From Alphaproteobacteria bacterium (GTDB lineage Bacteria; Pseudomonadota; Alphaproteobacteria; Micavibrionales; Micavibrionaceae), in assembly GCA_002401965.1 (NCBI GenBank), contig NVUR01000003.1:1-64000 (forward strand): a stretch of DNA of 64,000 nt, read 5' to 3'. Positions within the stretch are counted from its first letter, which is position 1, and each line of letters begins with the position of its first letter. The notes beneath the pieces are model-generated. The model saw only the letters and a list, made by a program, of their open reading frames with translations. It did not search any database and had not been told where the DNA came from. The translations under genes and the position numbers were made by a program. Below are positions 8,634 to 15,470 of this stretch, one piece after another.

Positions 8634-8942
8634 ATGCTTGATTTTGGTTGGGCTGAGTTACTGGTCGTTATTGCATTATTAGTGATCGTGGTGGGGCCGA
8701 ATGAAATTCCTGTGCTGATGGTTGCTTTGGGGCGTGTGTTTCGGCGATTGCAATATATTAAGTTTGCGATTTCACAGCAATTTGATGATGTGATGCATGA
8801 TGCTGATCTAAATGATATCCGTAAGAGCGTGAATTTTGAAGCTCAAGATTTCGATGAGGCCGAGGCTGACGCGGAATATGCCGTTGTTCCTGATATACCG
8901 TCCGAAACGCCACAAAAAGAAGAGGGCAGCAGTGATGAGTGA
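8634..8942 (+). CDS. tatB: twin-arginine translocase subunit TatB
   Basis: 102 residues: F-G-W-A-E-L-L-V-V opening, a single membrane helix (about 6-20), the V-V-G-P-N-E-I-P hinge typical of TatB, an amphipathic helix and an acidic C-terminal tail. TatB forms the substrate-receptor complex with TatC. The 3' end overlaps tatC by 8 bases. Confidence 0.92.
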   Translation: MLDFGWAELLVVIALLVIVVGPNEIPVLMVALGRVFRRLQYIKFAISQQFDDVMHDADLNDIRKSVNFEAQDFDEAEADAEYAVVPDIPSETPQKEEGSSDE

Positions 8943-9717
8943 CGATACAACCCTTTCCACGGAAGAACACACCGCAAAGCCGATTGTTGCCCATCTGGTG
9001 GAGTTACGCGCGCGCCTTATCTGGGTGATTGGTATGATGGTGTTCGGAACAGCAATTTGTTTCGTGTTCGTTGATGAGATTTATGGCTTTCTGGTACAGC
9101 CTCTGGCCAATGCGATGGAAGAAAACGATACGAACAGGTTGATATATACTGGCCTGACGGAAGCCTTCTTCACCTATATGAAGGTTGCTTTTTTCTCTGG
9201 TATTTTTCTGACATTTCCGATGTTACTGATTCAAATATGGGTGTTTGTCGCTCCCGGCCTTTATAAAAATGAGCGACGGGTTTTCCTGCCGTTTTTGCTG
9301 GCAACGCCGGTGTTGTTCTTTCTGGGTGGGGCGTGTGTTTATTATATGGTTATCCCGATGGCGTGGCCTTTCTTTCTGAGTTTTCAAAGTGCGGGCGGGG
9401 ATATGGCTTTGCCGATACAGTTAGAGGCGCGGGTCAGCGAATATCTGGATTTAATTATGACGCTGATATTTGCCTTTGGGATATGTTTCCAATTGCCTGT
9501 TTTCCTTACGCTTTTAGGGCGTGTTGGTTTGGTCAGTGCAGAATTTCTAATGCGCCAAAGGAAATACGCGGTGATTATAACCTTTATTCTTGCGGCTTTC
9601 CTGACGCCACCTGATATGATTAGCCAAGTCATGCTGGCGGTGCCTTTGCTCGCGCTTTATGAGCTTTCTATCATTCTTATTAAACTTTCTGCCCCGAAAA
9701 TATCACCTAAAACATGA
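8935..9717 (+). CDS. tatC: twin-arginine translocase subunit TatC
   Basis: 260 residues from the ATG overlapping tatB by 8 bases; a longer in-frame reading from 8836 would lie inside tatB and is rejected. The N-terminal motif H-L-V-E-L-R-A-R-L and six membrane helices are visible, with F-L-T-P-P-D near the C-terminus, all typical of TatC. TatC recognises the twin-arginine signal peptide at the inner membrane. Confidence 0.95.
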   Translation: MSDDTTLSTEEHTAKPIVAHLVELRARLIWVIGMMVFGTAICFVFVDEIYGFLVQPLANAMEENDTNRLIYTGLTEAFFTYMKVAFFSGIFLTFPMLLIQIWVFVAPGLYKNERRVFLPFLLATPVLFFLGGACVYYMVIPMAWPFFLSFQSAGGDMALPIQLEARVSEYLDLIMTLIFAFGICFQLPVFLTLLGRVGLVSAEFLMRQRKYAVIITFILAAFLTPPDMISQVMLAVPLLALYELSIILIKLSAPKISPKT

Positions 9718-9726
9718 TCTAGGAAC

Positions 9727-10833
9727 ATGACCCAGACACCTCTTGAAATATACCAAAGCCGCTTGAAATCTGGTGATATAAAGTCTGACCCGGTGCAAAA
9801 ACAAGCGGTTGCGGAGCTTCAGCGTTTGTTTGATGAGGTGATGGCGCGTGAAAATGCACCAAAGGCCAGCTTGTTCAAACGCCTGACCCAAGGCAATAGA
9901 GATGAGGTTTCTCCAAAGGGGGTTTATTTTCATGGCGGTGTTGGGCGCGGTAAGTCGATGTTGATGGATTTATTCTATGATGCGCTGCCTGATACGGTTA
10001 AAAAGCGTCGCGTTCATTTTCATGAATTTATGATCGAGGTGCATGATTATATCCATTCACGCAGCATGGATGGCAGTGTTAAGGGCATTGTAGATCAGGC
10101 TTTGCCGTCTTTGGCGGCGTTGATTGCCAGTAATGCCAATGTTTTATGCTTTGATGAATTTCACGTGATGGATATTACCGATGCGATGATTTTAGGGCGT
10201 TTGTTTAAAATCTTGTTTGAACATGATGTAACCATTGTAACGACCAGTAACTGGGCGCCGGATGATCTCTATAAAAACGGATTACAGCGGGATAGATTTC
10301 TGCCTTTTATTGCATTGTTGAAAACCAAGGTAAATACATTCCATTTAGACAGCCCCCATGATTACCGCACGCAGAAAATCCAAATTGATGGTACATATTT
10401 TGTACCGCTTGGCAGGGCAACCACCAAAACAATGGATAATATATTCAAGGACTTAACCGATGGAGAAAAGCCTATCAAAGAAGCCTTGCGTGTGAAAGGC
10501 CGTGATATTGAAGTTAATAAAGCCGCTGCTGGTGTTGCGCGTTTTACCTTTGCCCAATTATGTGAACGCCCGCACGGGGCGGAGGATTACCTAGAAATTG
10601 CCCGCAAGTACCATACTGTCTTTTTGGAAGGTATCCCTAAACTTGGTTATGATCGTCGTAACGAGGTCAAACGTCTTATGAATTTAATTGATGCGCTGTA
10701 TGAGGCACATACCAGTGTTTATATTTCCGCCGCGGTGGAGGCAGAGCAACTATACGCCGGCCACGACCATGCATATGAATTTGAACGTACCGTTTCGCGG
10801 TTGCTGGAAATGCAGAGTGATGAATGGTGTTAA
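9727..10833 (+). CDS. zapE: AFG1-like ATPase, cell division protein ZapE
   Basis: 368 residues. Walker A G-G-V-G-R-G-K-S at residues 70-77, Walker B L-C-F-D-E-F at about 140-145, sensor-like T-T-S-N-W-A-P. These identify the AFG1/LACE1 family; the bacterial member ZapE interacts with FtsZ at the septum. It follows tatC by 9 bases and closes the long plus-strand operon. In some alphaproteobacteria zapE lies directly beside mdh, as it nearly does here. Confidence 0.92.
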   Translation: MTQTPLEIYQSRLKSGDIKSDPVQKQAVAELQRLFDEVMARENAPKASLFKRLTQGNRDEVSPKGVYFHGGVGRGKSMLMDLFYDALPDTVKKRRVHFHEFMIEVHDYIHSRSMDGSVKGIVDQALPSLAALIASNANVLCFDEFHVMDITDAMILGRLFKILFEHDVTIVTTSNWAPDDLYKNGLQRDRFLPFIALLKTKVNTFHLDSPHDYRTQKIQIDGTYFVPLGRATTKTMDNIFKDLTDGEKPIKEALRVKGRDIEVNKAAAGVARFTFAQLCERPHGAEDYLEIARKYHTVFLEGIPKLGYDRRNEVKRLMNLIDALYEAHTSVYISAAVEAEQLYAGHDHAYEFERTVSRLLEMQSDEWC

Positions 10834-10855
10834 TGTAATTTGAGAAAGTAATGTT

Positions 10856-11659
10856 ATGAAATTTATGTTGAATTTAAGCCCATTGATTTTGCTTGTAGTC
10901 TTATTTTATCCTGCAAATTTGTGGGCGAAGAACAGCAATGTTGAAGAAATTACTTTAACAAATCAGGGGGAAAAACAGCAGGTTGATGTTGTGCGTCAGT
11001 TGCTAAAGCAATATAGGGATAATCTTTATATGTTTACTGATATATCACCCGAAAATAACCTTCAGGAACAATGTTCTGGCCTTGAGTATATGCGACTTAT
11101 CCATGCCATGAAGGAAAAGATGTTGGAGCAATACCCACATTGGAGAGGTAAGCGTGTAAAGTATAGATTAAGGACAGGTACTATAACGATAAGAAGCAGC
11201 TTTGTTTTCAGTGATTGGTCACAAAGGGTCGTAAAAGCCTCTGAAATATGTGCTGATGTTCATGTAGAGGGTGTCCTGCCAATATTGCATGTCTATGAGC
11301 CGTCGGAGATAGGCGATTTAACCTTGTTACGTGATATGGAAAATTCTATAAATAATGGAGTGTTAAGTTGCATGATTCCACATGCAGAATGTAAGGACAT
11401 TGGCCGTGGAACTGAAATATGTAGCGCAAGTATGAAATCAGAATGGCAAAAGGCGGAGCAAAAGGCATGCACTTGCCGCAAGATAAAAGATCAGCGCGCC
11501 GAGTTTAAAGAGTTTCTTGTCGCAGTTTTTAAAAAATATCCTAAGTGGAAAAATGCCATAATACATTACATTGTCAGTCCTTATGATTCTCAAGCTGCAA
11601 ATTTATTTTTAAATTTTCCTTTTCTTGAGAAACTGAGTAATCAAACGCGATGTCCGTAA
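10856..11659 (+). CDS. unknown secreted protein
   Basis: 267 residues with a clear N-terminal signal peptide (about 1-24, cleavage after L-W-A). The mature part contains several cysteines, including C-T-C near residue 203. I do not recognise a family. Two short similar segments ('Q-Y-P-H-W-R' and 'K-Y-P-K-W-K' with flanking hydrophobics, around residues 94 and 228) hint at an internal duplication. It sits between zapE and the mdh promoter region, 22 bases after zapE. Confidence 0.7.
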   Translation: MKFMLNLSPLILLVVLFYPANLWAKNSNVEEITLTNQGEKQQVDVVRQLLKQYRDNLYMFTDISPENNLQEQCSGLEYMRLIHAMKEKMLEQYPHWRGKRVKYRLRTGTITIRSSFVFSDWSQRVVKASEICADVHVEGVLPILHVYEPSEIGDLTLLRDMENSINNGVLSCMIPHAECKDIGRGTEICSASMKSEWQKAEQKACTCRKIKDQRAEFKEFLVAVFKKYPKWKNAIIHYIVSPYDSQAANLFLNFPFLEKLSNQTRCP

Positions 11660-11995
11660 CAAGGCGAATGCTTATTGAAATAGAAAAATGGAAGTAGCAT
11701 TTCTCTCGTTGTCTTTTGTAAGATACAGGGTTAGGCACGGCCTTCGTGTGTGGAAAAAAGGCACGCTTCATAAGTGAAAAACCACCAAAATTGCCCTTGG
11801 TGGCCAGAGGTTACTAAGCCCAGATACTGCATATGCAATGCTGTTATGGCTATGCATAAATGAATGTTGTTTGTCTATAGGAATACAAAAGAGGTCTATA
11901 TTTGACATACATCTTGATCTGCCTCTTGCCCTGAATCGTAAAAAACGCTATTTTTAGAAGGTAATAATTTTCCCTTTTTCAAAGAAAGATTCCTC
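11660..11995. other. 336-base gene-free stretch upstream of mdh
   Basis: No convincing gene. It holds a hairpin at 11782-11803 (7-bp stem CCACCAA/TTGGTGG, 8-base loop), a perfect 10-base palindrome at 11828-11837, and a candidate promoter near 11926-11954. No U-tract follows the hairpin, so it is not a standard terminator. Confidence 0.6.
11926..11954 (+). promoter_or_regulatory. candidate mdh promoter
   Basis: TTGCCC (11926-11931) and TATTTT (11949-11954) are separated by 17 bases and lie 41 bases before the mdh ATG. This is a reasonable sigma70-like match, but it is a visual call only. Confidence 0.35.
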
Positions 11996-12994
11996 ATGAA
12001 AGACCCAGTAAAAGTAGCCATAACAGGCGCAGCAGGACAAATTGGTTATGCGTTGTTATTCCGCATTGCATCAGGTTCAATGTTGGGGGCGGATCAACCC
12101 GTTATCCTGCATTTGTTGGAAATCACCCCTGCGTTGGGTGCGCTGGAGGGCGTGATTATGGAGCTGAATGATTGTGCATTCCCTTTATTGGCGGGAACTG
12201 TTGCGACGGATGATCCGAATGTGGCGTTTAAGGATGTTGATTTTGCCTTGTTGGTTGGTGCGATGCCACGCAAAGATGGTATGGAGCGTAAAGATTTGTT
12301 GGAGGCCAATGGCGGAATTTTCGGGCCACAGGGTAAGGCTTTGAACGCGCATGCAAAGCGTGATGTGAAGGTTCTGGTTGTTGGTAACCCTGCGAATACA
12401 AATGCGTTGATTGCACAACAGAATGCGCCTGATCTTGACCCTAAATGTTTTACCGCGATGGTGCGTTTGGATCATAACCGCGCGATGAGCCAATTGGCCG
12501 AGAAAACAGGCGCTCATTCGACCGATGTTAAAAATATGATTATCTGGGGCAACCACAGTTCAACACAATATCCAGACATTCATCATGCCACTGTTAAGGG
12601 TAATGCGGCGATGGATCAGGTTGACCAGACATGGTTTGAAAATACATTTATCCCTGATGTGCAGAAACGTGGCGGCGCGATTATCAAGGCACGCGGCGCA
12701 TCATCCGCGGCAAGTGCTGCGTCTTCTGCAGTTGACCACATGCGTAATTGGGCGCTGGGCACACCAGAAGGCGAATTTGTGTCTATGGCCATTCCATCAG
12801 ATGGGTCATATGGCATAGAGGAGGGCGTAATTTTTGGTTATCCCGTGACATGTAAAAATGGTTCATATGAGATTGTGCAAGGGCTGGAAATTGGTGCCTT
12901 TTCGCAAAATCGCCTTGATGAAACAGATAAAGAGTTGCGTGAAGAACGCGCCGCCGTTGAAGGGCTGTTTGCTGATAAGGCTGCAGCTGCTTAA
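11996..12994 (+). CDS. mdh: malate dehydrogenase, cytosolic-type (type 2)
   Basis: 332 residues; converts malate and NAD to oxaloacetate in the TCA cycle. Nucleotide motif G-A-A-G-Q-I-G at residues 11-17, substrate arginines in [23 protein letters not shown], and catalytic His187 in W-G-N-H-S. These motifs and length match the cytosolic-like MDH group (about 329 residues), not the lactate-dehydrogenase-like enzyme of about 320 residues usual in alphaproteobacteria. Position ahead of sucCD is the usual alphaproteobacterial one. A strong terminator follows. Confidence 0.95.
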   Translation: MKDPVKVAITGAAGQIGYALLFRIASGSMLGADQPVILHLLEITPALGALEGVIMELNDCAFPLLAGTVATDDPNVAFKDVDFALLVGAMPRKDGMERKDLLEANGGIFGPQGKALNAHAKRDVKVLVVGNPANTNALIAQQNAPDLDPKCFTAMVRLDHNRAMSQLAEKTGAHSTDVKNMIIWGNHSSTQYPDIHHATVKGNAAMDQVDQTWFENTFIPDVQKRGGAIIKARGASSAASAASSAVDHMRNWALGTPEGEFVSMAIPSDGSYGIEEGVIFGYPVTCKNGSYEIVQGLEIGAFSQNRLDETDKELREERAAVEGLFADKAAAA

Positions 12995-13016
12995 TTTTCT
13001 GCGATATATAATTTAT

Positions 13017-13055
13017 AAAGCCGTGGCAATGTGAGAATGTTGGTGCGGCTTTTTG
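13017..13055 (+). terminator. intrinsic terminator after mdh, possibly bidirectional
   Basis: Stem AAAGCCG (13017-13023) pairs with CGGCTTT (13046-13052), followed by further Ts. It sits between convergent genes (mdh plus, transglycosylase minus), and A-richness on the left side could let it serve both. Confidence 0.8.
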
Positions 13056-13058
13056 TCC

Positions 13059-14180
13059 TTAAAGTCTGTGATCTTTGGTTGTTTTGATTGCGGATACTGT
13101 TTGTATTTTTGGCAAATTACAGCGCGATCGGGGCATATCGCTATTTCCGTATTTTTTGCTAATATCATGCAATCGTTTATATTGTTGTGATACTTTACGA
13201 TGGAATTGCGTGTAGGCTTCTGTCGCACCTAAGGCTTTGTTTTGTGCGCTGTAGAAAAAGGTGGGATTGAGGCGTATAGCCTCCTTGAAGCCTTTATTGT
13301 TTAAATTGGTCAAAATATTAGATGATTCGTTTCGCAGGAGAGCATAGAAGGTGCGTGCCTGAGATAAGCCCAACATGTGTACGATATAGTGATCGGTGGC
13401 GTTAATGCGTTGTCCGGCCTTATATTTTGCGACAATTTTTGCCTCGTCTTTTAACTGATACGCCTTGATAAGGGATGCAATTTTCGTGTTGTTACGCAAG
13501 TCAAGGACATCTTTTTTTGTGAATTGGCTATGCCTTATCATCTCTGGTAAGTAGCTCTCAGTATTGATTTCAATGGTATCGGCATAGGTTTTTTTTCCGA
13601 TCCGTACGCCATAACGTTTTATCAAGATAAGCCATGTTGGTTCAATATACTGAAAGATGCCGCGCGCGGAACTGGTGGAAGATTTTGTTACACGACCAAG
13701 ATCACTTTCGATCATTGCTGTGATAAGCAAGAGTTCGAAGTCGGTCTGTGTGGTAATGCTGGCGTCGTAGATATCATTAATCAGTGATGGATTACGATTT
13801 TGTGTTGTGAGGTAAAGTTTTAAAGAATCGGCTAAGTTTTTGTACCGTTTCTTATTTTTAGATGTGTTTTCGTGACAGCTGCGTGTTTCTATTAATTTAG
13901 GCGTTATATTTTTTGTAGGGGCAGGCAATGTACTTGTTTTTGGCTCTGGCGTGATGTCTATTTCTGTTGTTTTTTTGGTTGTATTCTTAGCAGGCATTTT
14001 TCCGACTCTGATATTGAATGATTTTTTTGATGAAGGTGATTTTGGATTGTTGATTTTTATGTGCAGAGGAGCAGGGCGTGCATTGTCTTTCGCAAAACCG
14101 GATGTTGGAACAAAAAATATCCCTGCCGTATAAAGTGCTAGGCAAAATTTTATACCAATGTGTTTTTGTTTTTTGAACAT
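13059..14180 (-). CDS. putative secreted lytic transglycosylase-like protein
   Basis: 373 residues from the ATG that opens a proper signal peptide (about 1-30, cleavage after G-F-A); a longer reading from 14237 adds 19 residues before it and looks wrong. A Lys/Pro/Thr-rich linker (about 31-110) leads to an SLT-like lysozyme fold: A-M-I-E-S-D-L-G with the predicted catalytic glutamate at E158, then S-S-A-R-G-I-F-Q-Y-I-E-P-T-W. Such enzymes cleave the MurNAc-GlcNAc bond in the periplasm. The C-terminal 150 residues (beginning near G-Q-R-I-N-A-T-D) are not assigned. It is the last gene of a three-gene minus-strand block between mdh and sucC. Confidence 0.75.
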   Translation of the reverse strand: MFKKQKHIGIKFCLALYTAGIFFVPTSGFAKDNARPAPLHIKINNPKSPSSKKSFNIRVGKMPAKNTTKKTTEIDITPEPKTSTLPAPTKNITPKLIETRSCHENTSKNKKRYKNLADSLKLYLTTQNRNPSLINDIYDASITTQTDFELLLITAMIESDLGRVTKSSTSSARGIFQYIEPTWLILIKRYGVRIGKKTYADTIEINTESYLPEMIRHSQFTKKDVLDLRNNTKIASLIKAYQLKDEAKIVAKYKAGQRINATDHYIVHMLGLSQARTFYALLRNESSNILTNLNNKGFKEAIRLNPTFFYSAQNKALGATEAYTQFHRKVSQQYKRLHDISKKYGNSDMPRSRCNLPKIQTVSAIKTTKDHRL

Positions 14181-14296
14181 ATAAAAACCGTAGAAAATAA
14201 CGATTTTGCGCGTAAATGCACAAACGAAGGCTGGCACCTTAATCTCTATGGTAGGGCAGAATCAGTAAAGGAATTACTAAGAAATTTTAATGATTA

Positions 14297-15358
14297 TTAT
14301 GTTAGGGCAGGGTTCGTTACTGGCGTTGTTACATCTGGTGAATTTGCGGCATCCGCCTCCGCGGCTGCGGTGATGACGTTCACGCCTTTTCCATCAAATG
14401 GCAGGGGTGTAGGTTGTTGCGGATCTTGTTCGGCAATACCACCATTATTAAAGGCAAGTTGATTGGGAGATAATTCAGGTGTTTCTTTCACGTGGCGCAT
14501 TGCGAGTAACAGTGTTGTGGGTGATGTGTGTGCTTTATTCAGGCCATCGCCAGCGTAATAACTTGCGCCACCTGTATCTTGTGGCATGGAAGCCCATTCC
14601 ATCGAGATGTTTTTCATAAAGCGGCTTTCAGAAAGGTCGCCAGTAAGGTAATCTTTATAGCCGCATCGTTCCAGTAATGCCACAGCCATACGATCTTGCA
14701 TTACTTCATCGAGTAGCTCATCACCACTTAAACCAAGCTCTTCTTTTAGACCTGTTAGTGTTCTTCTGATGATTTGATATTTACCGACTGCCGAAGAGGC
14801 TGCCCCTTCGTTTTGCGTAGAATTTTTTTGCCATGCAATGACGTCATTAATACTCATTTCGGTGGCATTGATGCGCTGACCACCATATACGATGTTGTAA
14901 TCGCCACCAGATTCTTTGGATGCAATCAGTTCCAGTAAAGGATTTCCGATTGTTGCATGTTGTGCAACGACATCCTCTGCACGTGACAAATCGGCTTGTG
15001 ATATATTCATGTTGCTGCGTACAGTTGTTGCAGCTCTGAACATAGAAACATCACCGGATCTGTATTGTGTTACGGTGTTTTTTAATGTTGCAGGGTCTAT
15101 TGATAGAGCCTTTGCCATCGAAGATATGGCATTGTCGCTGTTCATGCCTTCATCATCGTTAATACCCATAAAGAAGGACATGAGAAAGGCCAGAATATTC
15201 ATTCCTTCCATTTCTTCGATATTTAGAATCATAGCTTTGCGGTTATTATGGTTTTTTTCGCGTTGAATTTCGGAGGTTTCGGGCGTGTCATCGCTCCCTC
15301 CGAGAATATTGGGGAGGATTGTTATTGTAGAATTATCTGCTGCTTGTGAGTCGCTCAC
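14297..15358 (-). CDS. lysozyme-like (lambda-endolysin/GH104-like) muramidase-fold protein
   Basis: 353 residues without an obvious signal peptide. The first 135 residues are polar with a short hydrophobic patch (about 52-65). The lysozyme-like domain starts near 140: L-I-A-S-K-E-S-G-G with candidate catalytic E149, G-Q-R-I-N-A-T-E-M-S-I-N-D-V, then A-S-S-A-V-G-K-Y-Q-I-I and Q-D-R-M-A-V-A-L-L. This order matches phage lambda endolysin-type folds. A disordered, Pro-rich tail follows. How it would reach peptidoglycan is unclear. It lies between the transglycosylase-like gene and the 877-residue coiled-coil gene on the same strand. Confidence 0.68.
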   Translation of the reverse strand: MSDSQAADNSTITILPNILGGSDDTPETSEIQREKNHNNRKAMILNIEEMEGMNILAFLMSFFMGINDDEGMNSDNAISSMAKALSIDPATLKNTVTQYRSGDVSMFRAATTVRSNMNISQADLSRAEDVVAQHATIGNPLLELIASKESGGDYNIVYGGQRINATEMSINDVIAWQKNSTQNEGAASSAVGKYQIIRRTLTGLKEELGLSGDELLDEVMQDRMAVALLERCGYKDYLTGDLSESRFMKNISMEWASMPQDTGGASYYAGDGLNKAHTSPTTLLLAMRHVKETPELSPNQLAFNNGGIAEQDPQQPTPLPFDGKGVNVITAAAEADAANSPDVTTPVTNPALT

Positions 15359-15470
15359 ATGAACACCCTTTATTTATTATCTTTTCGGAGGCTGTTTGTT
15401 TTAGTGCCTCTCATTAACCCGATTAGTTATATAGTCTATAGATTTTTTATCATCTCGTCAAATTTCTCGA

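Noticed and set aside
11782..11803. Hairpin as terminator for the secreted protein gene at 10856
   Set aside because: It lies over 120 bases after the stop and has no U-tract.
13059..15358. Prophage remnant
   Set aside because: No integrase, capsid, portal or tail genes surround the two lytic-like proteins; only the lysozyme folds suggest phage.
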